A DNA stretch of 64,000 nt from contig NZ_RQFG01000019.1 of NCBI RefSeq assembly GCF_004769235.1, forward strand, positions 372,001 to 436,000, in the 5' to 3' direction. This document shows, piece after piece, positions 56,797 to 64,000 of the stretch (position 1 is its first letter; each line of letters starts with the position of its first letter). Made by a program: the position numbers and the translations under genes. This DNA is from Leptospira kanakyensis. Lineage in GTDB: Bacteria > Spirochaetota > Leptospiria > Leptospirales > Leptospiraceae. Under the pieces are notes generated by a model. It was not told the origin of the DNA. It was given only the letters and a program-made list of their open reading frames with translations, and searched no databases.

Positions 56797-56842
56797 AACC
56801 ACTTATCATTCAATGTCATAAACATTCGGATCTTAAGTGGTT
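56797..56842. repeat. Nested inverted repeat after lspA
   Basis: AACCACTTA (56797-56805) pairs with TAAGTGGTT (56834-56842), and inside it AATGT pairs with ACATT. The structure lies between the converging lspA and nitrilase-like genes and touches the latter's stop. No T run follows on either side, so it is at best a weak terminator. Confidence 0.35.
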
Positions 56843-57552
56843 TATAATAAATAACTTCTCATCACATTCACTGACAAAGTTTTTAAAACGTCTTTATCTT
56901 CTTCCATTTTTCCCACTTTCCAATTGATTCCAGAAGGAGAGGCATAAAGACTTCTTGCAGGTTTTCCTTCCGTTGGGCCACAAACACGGATTAAATGAAC
57001 TGACTTTTGTTTTGCCAATGTTTCAAAGAAAGTGAGATCTTCTTCATAAGAACGTTTTCCATCCTCGCCGGATAGATAAAATACAATTTCGATATCTTCT
57101 TTTTTGAATTCGTCCCAAATGGATTCGTTTTCTAAATCTTCACCAACCAGTAATCCGAACCGTAATCCACCCATAATAAAAATGGATTCCGTTTTTCCTT
57201 TTACCACACCAGGTTCATTCAGATTAGATGGGGATTTTTTTTCATAAAAATCAACAAGGACTAGAGATTGGACAATGGGAAGGGCGGATACTAAATTACC
57301 TTCCTCATTCTTTCGGTAGTGAGTTCCACCTAAAATAACACCAGAAAAACTTTCTGAAATTTCGAGTAATTGGTCTTGGTATTCTTTTTCATGTTTGGAA
57401 GCAATCTCAGGAGTTTCTCCTTGGAAAAAATGTGGGAACCCTTCCGGTAAAAGCAAAAAATGAGCCTTTGTTTGTTGGATTTTAGAAATTTCTTCCGAGC
57501 CAATACGTTTGTGAAGGTTCTTTTGATAAATTGCGATTTTGATGACTGCCAT
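56842..57552 (-). CDS. Nitrilase-fold protein lacking the catalytic cysteine
   Basis: Carbon-nitrogen hydrolases use a Glu-Lys-Cys triad. This 236-residue protein keeps E37 (LLLPEGFP) and a lysine at 105 or 106 (VDFYEKKSP). The cysteine position in RFGLLVGEDLENESIW is Gly137 (GGT, one base from TGT). The rest of the fold is visible: GVILGGTHYRKNEEG before and VFYLSGEDGKRSYEEDLTFFETLAKQKSVHLIRV after. It is shorter than most family members. Amidase activity is therefore unlikely; it may bind a ligand or act as a partner. Start ATG 57552 overlaps the stop of the large acidic protein gene by one base. Confidence 0.7.
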   Translation of the reverse strand: MAVIKIAIYQKNLHKRIGSEEISKIQQTKAHFLLLPEGFPHFFQGETPEIASKHEKEYQDQLLEISESFSGVILGGTHYRKNEEGNLVSALPIVQSLVLVDFYEKKSPSNLNEPGVVKGKTESIFIMGGLRFGLLVGEDLENESIWDEFKKEDIEIVFYLSGEDGKRSYEEDLTFFETLAKQKSVHLIRVCGPTEGKPARSLYASPSGINWKVGKMEEDKDVLKTLSVNVMRSYLL

Positions 57553-59453
57553 TAAAAGGGATCCCCGGTAGGTAATATGTCATCATCTAAAGGATCATCC
57601 GAACTGTCATTTTTTTCATTAGAAGATGAATCAGAAGCATCTAGACTTTCTAAATCTTCATTAGACTTCGTGGCCGCCTTTGGTTCCAATGCTTCTTTTT
57701 CTAAATCAGCAAGCTCAGAATCATTGGCTTCTGCTGTTGTATTCAATTCAACACCGAATGATGATTTCATTTGTTCCGGTGTCAATTCCACAAGACCTCC
57801 AAAAAGATCTCCCGTTTCAATGCGATCATAAAGAGCCATCAAATAACAATATGATTCCATAATGCATTGTTTGACCGGTTTTTTATTGAGTCTTTTGCGC
57901 GACTCCATCGAATCCAAGGTCAAAACATCATTCATATTTGCTACGATTTCCTTTTTGCCTTTCATGTCTTTGATGAGAACAAGAAGGGAATCTCTCGACT
58001 TCAAACTGAATTCTTTAATAGCCATTCTTACAGTTCTAGACTGACCTGTGCGTTTTTGTTCAATGCCTGTTAATTTTTTAGAGGCTTCAATGTAGTTTGC
58101 ACCAGGGTTTGCTTTGTGTTTTTCCAATTCTCTAATGATATCGTTATAAATTCGGAACTGATCAATGATGGTCCTTGTTCCTTCATAAATATCCAACATT
58201 TTTTGACGGTAATCCACCTTAACCCCGTTAATCGAACCAGGTTTGATATCAATTTTCTTTGTAGTCATTACAAAAGAATATTCATCATCAAATTCGTAAA
58301 AATAGAATAGGGCAAGTAATGCTTTGTCTGAATCAGAAATATGGGAAAATTCATTTTTCGGATCAAATTTTTTACGAAGTTTCGGAATGGAATACATCTG
58401 CATTAAACGCAAACCATAAGCTTGTTCTTTGGATAAGATAACTTCTTCCTCTTTTTTTTCCTCATCCTTAGTTTCTTCGTTTTTATCTTCTTTTGTTTCT
58501 ACTGGTTTTCCACCAGGAACATTTTCTCCGGATTTTCTTTGTCCCGGTCTGTCTTCAGGATTGATTCCTAAAAGATTTTCCATATAACGGGAGATTAGCG
58601 GAATGTTTTTATTTTCCCCTCTTAGGACAACAAGATACAGTCTGTCAAAAAAACCTTCAAAAAGAGTGTCAATTTCTTGAGTTACCTTTCTTTTTTTATT
58701 CGCATAAATGAGAGAAGGTTTTCCTTCTAATTTTTGTAATTCATCATAGGCTTGGACAAAGGATTTTTTTAAAGTTTCTTGGTAAGGATAAAGGATGTAC
58801 ATCCTCTTAAAAAGTGCATAAATGGGACTTTTCACTCGTTCAATGGCAACAGGTGATTCTGGCGCCACCATAATCGGATCTGTAATGTCTGTTAACTCAG
58901 GGCCATTATAAAGTTTTTGTCCCATAGCAAGGAGTTCGACAAGAAGTGGATTGATACGATCTAGGGCTTTACTGAGTTGTGGTGAGTATTGTTGGTTGGC
59001 TAAAAGTTCATTCCCACTGTATTGTAATTCGATTAATGCTTGTTTAGCGCGAATACTGAAGTCGTGCATAAACTTGGGAGTGAGATCACTGGTTCCGAAG
59101 GGAGTGACCCGTGCCAGCCAACATTTGAGTTTGACTGCAAACCTTGCAGAGAAACTACTAATTTCTTTTTCGTATTGGGCTTTGGAATCAATTTGCGATT
59201 TTGAATTTCCTTGATCGGATTTGTTTTGGTTTCCACCTCGACTTCCCGAACGACTATCATCGCCCCCACGAGAAACCGTACTGGTTCTTACTTTAGGTTC
59301 CGGACGGTTCTTTTTGTCCTCTTCCTTTTGGGGTTGTTTTTCTTTTACAACCTCACCTCCGGCACTGACAAACTTGTTGAACATATCCTTTCTTGCGGAA
59401 TCGTCCAGTTTCCCTACGCCAATCGCCCGTTTCGTATTATCAAAATCGCCCAT
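57552..59453 (-). CDS. Large cytoplasmic protein of unknown function, probably spirochaete-specific
   Basis: The 633-residue protein has no signal peptide or membrane helix and matches no family I know. Residues about 30-95 are polar and probably disordered (charged, then Gly/Ser/Asn/Gln-rich). Two helical regions follow (about 98-300 and 345-570), separated by a strongly charged linker (GGKPVETKEDKNEETKDEEKKEEE). The last 60 residues are acidic and serine-rich (SDDPLDDDILPTG). Regions such as FKRMYILYPYQETLKKSFVQAYDEL suggest alpha-helical repeats. It is translated with the nitrilase-like gene and diverges from the MoxR/VWA operon, with 112 bases between. Confidence 0.55.
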   Translation of the reverse strand: MGDFDNTKRAIGVGKLDDSARKDMFNKFVSAGGEVVKEKQPQKEEDKKNRPEPKVRTSTVSRGGDDSRSGSRGGNQNKSDQGNSKSQIDSKAQYEKEISSFSARFAVKLKCWLARVTPFGTSDLTPKFMHDFSIRAKQALIELQYSGNELLANQQYSPQLSKALDRINPLLVELLAMGQKLYNGPELTDITDPIMVAPESPVAIERVKSPIYALFKRMYILYPYQETLKKSFVQAYDELQKLEGKPSLIYANKKRKVTQEIDTLFEGFFDRLYLVVLRGENKNIPLISRYMENLLGINPEDRPGQRKSGENVPGGKPVETKEDKNEETKDEEKKEEEVILSKEQAYGLRLMQMYSIPKLRKKFDPKNEFSHISDSDKALLALFYFYEFDDEYSFVMTTKKIDIKPGSINGVKVDYRQKMLDIYEGTRTIIDQFRIYNDIIRELEKHKANPGANYIEASKKLTGIEQKRTGQSRTVRMAIKEFSLKSRDSLLVLIKDMKGKKEIVANMNDVLTLDSMESRKRLNKKPVKQCIMESYCYLMALYDRIETGDLFGGLVELTPEQMKSSFGVELNTTAEANDSELADLEKEALEPKAATKSNEDLESLDASDSSSNEKNDSSDDPLDDDILPTGDPF

Positions 59454-59565
59454 AATTTACTATCGTTCCAATTCCTCAATATGGGAATTCAATTTCTTAC
59501 AAAAAGCAATTTTTAGTGGATTCCCCTGTTTTTCCGAAAAGATTGGAGTCCAAAAGGTAGAAACC

Positions 59566-60354
59566 ATGGCTGATTACATCCTGTCCGAAGATCTGAAAGA
59601 AGCGGTCCAAGTGGCAGAAATTACAAAACGACCACTCCTCCTCAAAGGGGAACCAGGAACCGGGAAAACTCTCCTCGCAAGTTTCCTTGCAGAAACTAAA
59701 AAACTTCCCTTCTATCGTTGGCATATCAAATCCACAAGTCTCGCCAAAGAGGGGCTCTATTTTTATGATGCCGTTTCCCGTTTGAATGATTCACGTTTTC
59801 CAGAAGAGGAAGCAATGCACCGAGTAAGAGATGTAAAAAACTACATCCGGCTTGGAGCTCTAGGGGAAGCATTTTCTCAAAAAGAAAAGGCTGTGGTTCT
59901 TATCGATGAAATTGATAAGGCGGATATCGAATTTCCAAATGATTTACTTTTAGAATTAGACAAAATGGAATTTTTCATTCCAGAAACAAAAGAACATATC
60001 ATCGCTAAAGAAAGACCCATCGTCATCATCACATCGAATAACGAAAAAGAGCTTCCGGATGCATTCCTCAGACGATGTATCTTCCATTACATAGAATTTC
60101 CTAAAAGGGAAGCCATGAAAGAAATCATCAAGGCGCATTACCCATCCATCGAAACTGAATTTATGGAAAAGGCTCTCGCTATGTTTTATTCCATTCGAAG
60201 GATCGAAAGTTTAAGGAAAAAACCTTCCACAAGCGAACTTTTGGATTGGATCCAAGTATTACTTGTTTCAGGTGAAACTTTGGATTCCAGTAAAATTCCT
60301 TTTGCAGGTTCTTTATTCAAATCAGAAGAAGACTACCGAGTCCATTTGAACTGA
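59566..60354 (+). CDS. MoxR-family AAA ATPase
   Basis: MoxR ATPases work as chaperones with VWA proteins to activate or assemble metal-containing or other complexes. ATG 59566 was chosen (AAAAGG upstream); the frame is open earlier only over the divergent gene. The 262-residue protein has Walker A GEPGTGKT, Walker B VVLIDEIDKAD, ELPDAFLRRCIFHYIEF (sensor 2 and arginine finger area) and ITSNNEKE (sensor 1). It is on the short side but complete. The VWA gene follows directly with a one-base gap. Confidence 0.88.
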   Translation: MADYILSEDLKEAVQVAEITKRPLLLKGEPGTGKTLLASFLAETKKLPFYRWHIKSTSLAKEGLYFYDAVSRLNDSRFPEEEAMHRVRDVKNYIRLGALGEAFSQKEKAVVLIDEIDKADIEFPNDLLLELDKMEFFIPETKEHIIAKERPIVIITSNNEKELPDAFLRRCIFHYIEFPKREAMKEIIKAHYPSIETEFMEKALAMFYSIRRIESLRKKPSTSELLDWIQVLLVSGETLDSSKIPFAGSLFKSEEDYRVHLN

Positions 60355-60355
60355 T

Positions 60356-61558
60356 ATGTTTTTAGATTTTTTTTACAATCTACGCCGAGAAACTGTTCCC
60401 TGTTCTACGGGAGAACTCATTGCGTTCCTCGCCAGTGTAAGAAAACTCACAGACCCTTCGGGGTATATGAACCTGGATCAGTTGTATCGTGTAGGTCGGC
60501 TCAATTTTGCCAAAGATCTAAAGTTTTATGATAGTTATGACATTGCCTTCACAAGAACCTTTGGAAGTTGGAAAGAAGAACGGATTCAATTCAGAGACAC
60601 ACTTTTCCAATGGTTAGAGGAAAACATTCCCAAACATTTGACTGATTCTGAAAAAGCCAATGCCCCCCATTTGAGTATGGAAGAGGTGATTGAAGAATTA
60701 AAAAAACGTTTAGCCGAACAAAAAGAACGCCATGACGGCGGGAACAAATGGGTGGGAACATCTGGAACTTCACCCTTTGGAAATTCTGGATTCAATCCCA
60801 ATGGAATCTCTATTGGTGGGAATACGGAAGGAGAAGGAAGTCGTTCGGGGGTAAGTCTTTGGAACGAAAGAAAGTACAAAGCGTACCGTGAAGATCAAAT
60901 CCTAGATACTCGCTCCATCCAATTGGCCTTAAAAGAACTTAGGTTTTTAAAAAAGGAAGGGAGAAGGGAACTCCATGTAGACAAAACCATTGACCGGACT
61001 TGTGAAAATGGAGGGGAAATCGAACTCATCGAAGAAAGAGAACGTAAAAACTCCCTTCGTCTCGTTCTCATTATGGACATTGGAGGGAGTATGACCCCTC
61101 ATTCCGACCGGGTTAGCAAACTATTTAGTGCCAGTCGCGGTCTTTATCATTTCAAAGAGGTTCATAATTATTTTTTCCATAATATCTTTCATGAATATCT
61201 CTATGCGGATCACGAATTCCAAACTCGAATCTCACTCAAACAATTTGAAGAAAAATTTCGGAAGAACACAAAACTGATCTTTGTTGGTGATGCCTATATG
61301 GCACCCTATGAACTGATGGGAACCCCCTATAATCCCTATGCCTACAATCGTGCCAATCCCAATGAAAAAGAAAGAAAGGCAAAAAGTGGACTCGAATCAC
61401 TGAAGGAACTAGTTGGATACTTTCCAGAATCAGTATGGTTAAATCCCGAACCAAAACATTTTTGGGGGGCACCGACCATCGAAGCCATTGAAGATGTGAT
61501 CTCCATGTTTCCACTCACCATTGAAGGCCTAAGGAAGGCAGTAAAAAGTCTGACTTAA
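60356..61558 (+). CDS. VWA-domain protein, CoxE-like partner of MoxR
   Basis: The 400-residue protein has an N-terminal helical region typical of CoxE-like proteins, a glycine-rich loop near 138-165, and a VWA domain starting at about 230. The metal-dependent adhesion site reads Asp241-Ile-Gly-Gly-Ser245 (LVLIMDIGGSMTPHS) instead of the usual DxSxS. One serine ligand is replaced by glycine. TKLIFVGDAYMAPYEL carries a later aspartate. With the MoxR gene just upstream it should form a chaperone pair. The client complex is not encoded nearby. Confidence 0.8.
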   Translation: MFLDFFYNLRRETVPCSTGELIAFLASVRKLTDPSGYMNLDQLYRVGRLNFAKDLKFYDSYDIAFTRTFGSWKEERIQFRDTLFQWLEENIPKHLTDSEKANAPHLSMEEVIEELKKRLAEQKERHDGGNKWVGTSGTSPFGNSGFNPNGISIGGNTEGEGSRSGVSLWNERKYKAYREDQILDTRSIQLALKELRFLKKEGRRELHVDKTIDRTCENGGEIELIEERERKNSLRLVLIMDIGGSMTPHSDRVSKLFSASRGLYHFKEVHNYFFHNIFHEYLYADHEFQTRISLKQFEEKFRKNTKLIFVGDAYMAPYELMGTPYNPYAYNRANPNEKERKAKSGLESLKELVGYFPESVWLNPEPKHFWGAPTIEAIEDVISMFPLTIEGLRKAVKSLT

Positions 61559-61619
61559 TTGCCAATTCGTTAGCAATTCTCATTGATTTTCAGTATTTCT
61601 TAGCCGTTAATCATACTAA

Positions 61620-62966
61620 ATGATCAGTCAAATTTCCGTTTCCAGTTTGGTCATTTTTCTCATTAATTTTCTAACCTTAGGTTTTTATTATTCCTTTTAC
61701 CGGTTTCACTTTTACAGGTTTACAGAATCCTTTTTACAATACACAGCCTTCGCCTTTTCTTTTTTTAGCGCCGGAGTTGCCATTGGTTTACAAGCAGGGT
61801 TATTACAATTTAATCCCAATGGTGGCCCAATTTGGAATGCCTTTTTTCTTTCTTCTTTTGTAGAGGAGTTTGCAAAGTTACTCGGAATATATTTATTTTT
61901 TAGAAAAAACCAAGATGAATTTACTGTTACCGATGGAATTTTTTACGGACTTGTGTTAGGTGGTGGTTTTGGTTTTGTTGAAAATATTTTATATTTTATT
62001 AACACAGGTCTTTGGTCCCAAGTCCTTCGTTCCATCACGGCACTCCCTATCCATATGATGAATGGTGGCATTATCGGTGCTTATTTGATGATGTTTTTAT
62101 TTCACAAAAACCCTATTTTCAAATGGGGAAAATTAACTTTTGGATTTTCTGTTTGTGTAGCGATCCACGGATTTTATAACCTTTCTCTCTCCCAAGAAAT
62201 TAACTTACTGTTTGCACTTCCGATTTGTATCCTTTCGCTTTTCTTTTTATTAGAACTTACCATTGCTAAGTCGCGGATTCTCGTTCCAGGACATATATTA
62301 AAATTAATGAATATGACTATGGAACAATATGAGATCTTAAGTAGGCACAACCGTCATGAAGGTTGGATTCAAAACATTCAAAAACATATATCTACGGACG
62401 GAATTCAACTTTTACAATATCCAAACCTTCGTCATACCATTCTCACAGTTTTCTTTTTGGTTCCCGGTGTTTTTTCTGTTTATTTTTTATATGACTATCC
62501 CCATCTGATTTCACAAAAATTTCCCGATCTTGCCATCCAAGATTATTTTGCACTTTTTTTCATTTACCCAATCATTTTATCTTTAATGTTTTTCTTCGCA
62601 GGAGTTTTGAATCCTTATTTCTTTAGGGATCGAATGCTCGCAGTTCCTCTTTTTAGTTCTGTTGATTTACATACAAAGGATTCGGAAGAAAATTCTGCTA
62701 TCTTTCATATCCAAGCCAATATGTTTTATCTTCCGACTTCGCAAGTTTATCCAGAAAATACAAAAGTAAAGTTTGATCTTTGGATCGGTTTGGATTGTTT
62801 TGTCGGACTTTCTGGAACCATCCTTTGGTGTAAGGAAAACGAAGAAGGGAATTGTGGAGCTATGTGCCAATTGGATCAAATTCCATTTCGATTTCTCTTC
62901 AAATGGCATTACGTGAGATTCAGACAAAACTTTAAAAATTTATTTTTACGTCGAGTGATGGTTTGA
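61620..62966 (+). CDS. PrsW-family intramembrane protease with PilZ-like C-terminal domain
   Basis: The 448-residue protein has an N-terminal membrane region of about eight helices with the glutamic protease motifs of PrsW: E82-E83-x-x-K86 (VEEFAK), GFGFVEN with E121, H145 in PIHMMNGG, and H173 in AIHGFYN. PrsW cleaves membrane anti-sigma factors. Two or three more helices follow (about 275-335). The C-terminal about 100 residues form a beta-rich, PilZ-like domain (IFHIQANMFYLPTSQVYPEN, VKFDLWIGLDCFVGLSGTILW, GAMCQL). The usual RxxxR and D/NxSxxG c-di-GMP motifs are not clear, so nucleotide binding is doubtful. Confidence 0.75.
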   Translation: MISQISVSSLVIFLINFLTLGFYYSFYRFHFYRFTESFLQYTAFAFSFFSAGVAIGLQAGLLQFNPNGGPIWNAFFLSSFVEEFAKLLGIYLFFRKNQDEFTVTDGIFYGLVLGGGFGFVENILYFINTGLWSQVLRSITALPIHMMNGGIIGAYLMMFLFHKNPIFKWGKLTFGFSVCVAIHGFYNLSLSQEINLLFALPICILSLFFLLELTIAKSRILVPGHILKLMNMTMEQYEILSRHNRHEGWIQNIQKHISTDGIQLLQYPNLRHTILTVFFLVPGVFSVYFLYDYPHLISQKFPDLAIQDYFALFFIYPIILSLMFFFAGVLNPYFFRDRMLAVPLFSSVDLHTKDSEENSAIFHIQANMFYLPTSQVYPENTKVKFDLWIGLDCFVGLSGTILWCKENEEGNCGAMCQLDQIPFRFLFKWHYVRFRQNFKNLFLRRVMV

Positions 62967-62972
62967 TCAAAA

Positions 62973-64000
62973 CTAAAATTTTGATTCGAAGCTGAATCCG
63001 TAAAACAAACTTTCATTTGGTTTTTGGAATTGGTTCATGGACGCGGCACCAAAAACATTTGTATTCGGTTTCATGTCTAAAAATGGTTTTAAATACACTC
63101 CATTTGCATTTGTATGTGCATTTTCTTTTTTAGATTCCATTGTCCCCAGATAAAAACTATCAATCAAACTATAAGTGATGATAGAGGTAAAAACTACTGA
63201 ATACATGAGAAACCTTTGTCTATGGAAATCATATCGATCTGTATTCAGAGTATTGGCAAAAACAAAAACCCTTCCATCTGAGGTAGGAATGTATTCCATA
63301 TCATTGTTGATTGCATTTACGGAAGCATTGTATTCATATAACATTCCTAAGCCGGAGAGAAACGCTCCACTAAAAATAAATGCTGCTTTACCATATTTTT
63401 TTTCACTGATAGGGGCATACCCTGGAATGACTTTGGGAGTTTCTTCTTTGATCACTTTGACTATGACTGATTTGTTTTGAATTTCAAAAGATTTAAAATC
63501 CAATAAATCTACGGATTCCAAGGTTTTGGTTTCCGTTTCTATGATGATTTTTCCCCGTTCTAATGTTCTGAAATTTCCAACGAGTTCCTTATCTCCAAAT
63601 ACCCATTTACCCTTAACCCCAGGATCAATGTACCTTTCCATCGGGAATCCCGATTCAGCGCTGATCCTCAAACTGGATATTTTTTTGATGGGAATGATTT
63701 CCAATTCCAAGGGACTACTTTTTTTTGAGAAACTAGCGCTTGTTTTGTTTAATTTGGTGAGAATTAGGTCGCAGTCTTCCACACCAAAGGTTTTGTAATC
63801 CGCACAGGCAGGGAGTCCGTCATACCCGACATCAATCCCGAGTACTTCGGTATTTAAGAATTTATAACGTTTTCCTTGGTCTTGCCACTCGACATGAGTT
63901 GCAGTCACATTTACGACCTTACCATTCAGTACTTCCCCTGATTTTAGGCGGATCTTATCTGCAAAAACAGAAGACCATCCAAAACCAATAAGGAGAAGGC
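62973..64000 (-). CDS. Exported hypothetical protein, 5' end beyond the window
   Basis: The frame is open from the right edge to the stop at 62973, giving at least 342 residues. A GTG at 63908 is in frame but is not the start, because upstream codons encode the end of a signal peptide (LLLIGFGWSSVFADK) and the strand IRLKSGEVLNGKVVNV. This is an SH3-like opening common in leptospiral exported proteins. Beta-rich repeats fill the first two thirds. Two membrane-spanning or helical segments follow (AAFIFSGAFLSGLGMLYEYNAS and SVVFTSIITYSLIDSFYLG). The end SLFYGFSFESKF resembles an outer membrane barrel terminus. No family is recognised. Confidence 0.6.
   Translation of the reverse strand, partial: LLLIGFGWSSVFADKIRLKSGEVLNGKVVNVTATHVEWQDQGKRYKFLNTEVLGIDVGYDGLPACADYKTFGVEDCDLILTKLNKTSASFSKKSSPLELEIIPIKKISSLRISAESGFPMERYIDPGVKGKWVFGDKELVGNFRTLERGKIIIETETKTLESVDLLDFKSFEIQNKSVIVKVIKEETPKVIPGYAPISEKKYGKAAFIFSGAFLSGLGMLYEYNASVNAINNDMEYIPTSDGRVFVFANTLNTDRYDFHRQRFLMYSVVFTSIITYSLIDSFYLGTMESKKENAHTNANGVYLKPFLDMKPNTNVFGAASMNQFQKPNESLFYGFSFESKF

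Noticed and set aside
59221..59565. Upstream extension of the MoxR frame by 115 codons
   Set aside because: It crosses the divergent unknown gene and its promoter region. The ATG at 59566 fits the MoxR N-terminus.
1..64000. tRNA, rRNA, CRISPR arrays, insertion sequences, prophage or toxin-antitoxin genes
   Set aside because: None could be seen by eye. Gaps between genes are short (at most about 180 bases) and hold only hairpins and promoter-like sequence.

Overview
This window looks like chromosomal core DNA from a Leptospira, most likely a saprophytic or low-virulence lineage. That is inferred from several traits: a fairly AT-rich composition, many TTG and GTG starts, spirochaete-type outer-membrane and OmpL47-like proteins, the futalosine route to menaquinone, a meso-DAP-type MurE, and the order rplU-prp-rpmA-obgE-proB-proA-nadD-yqeK-lytR-rsfS. 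I see no rRNA, tRNA, CRISPR array, insertion sequence, phage gene or other sign of recent transfer. Genes are packed tightly, with many 4-base ATGA overlaps. No gap without a gene exceeds 300 bases.

Layout. 1-4.4 kb (minus): a partial membrane sensor-like gene, an OmpL47-like periplasmic protein, a LysM-FecR protein and a large membrane iron-sulfur oxidoreductase of the EtfD/heterodisulfide-reductase type. 4.5-8.6 kb: mqnC, a diguanylate cyclase, a GerMN protein and a HAD phosphatase. 8.6-11.5 kb (plus): a tight three-gene operon of a lysine 2,3-aminomutase-like radical SAM enzyme, a Ddl-like ATP-grasp ligase and a heme-oxygenase-like metal oxidase. This is the best candidate in the window for an undescribed small-molecule pathway. 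11.5-22.4 kb: a DCC protein, a NAGS-like acetyltransferase, an rRNA methyltransferase, bacterioferritin, a thiolase-like protein without its cysteine, a heptosyltransferase-like enzyme, PepP, a MarR/crotonase pair with a palindromic operator, an M20 amidohydrolase and a TolC protein. 22.5-31.4 kb: a YyaL-like protein, then the long minus-strand ribosome/proline/NAD operon. 31.5-43 kb: typA, envelope proteins, a GAF-SpoIIE-TPR phosphatase, an Amt channel, a lipoprotein, mqnA, cheR and a HIT protein. 42.8-50.5 kb: a reduced division and cell-wall cluster, rsmH-ftsL-murE-mraY-ftsW-murG-murC. 50.5-56.8 kb: purK, purE and murF (minus), then a Gfo/Idh oxidoreductase, a UbiB-like kinase and an LspA-like peptidase. 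56.8-64 kb: a nitrilase-fold protein without its cysteine, a large acidic unknown protein, a MoxR/VWA pair, a PrsW protease with a PilZ-like tail, and a partial exported protein.

How the genes work together. MqnA and MqnC mark a menaquinone pathway that would take electrons from the membrane iron-sulfur protein. MurE, MraY, MurG, MurC, MurF and FtsW cover much of peptidoglycan precursor synthesis and septal polymerisation. L21, L27, Prp, Obg, RsfS, BipA and RsmH form a ribosome-assembly group.

Two genes, yqeK and the rRNA methyltransferase, seem to need non-canonical start codons (ATT and ATA). Without them, conserved N-terminal sequence is lost. Several enzymes lack a normally essential residue: the thiolase-like protein, the nitrilase-like protein, the heme-oxygenase-like enzyme and the crotonase. 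All functional calls rest on motifs read by eye; no database search was possible.
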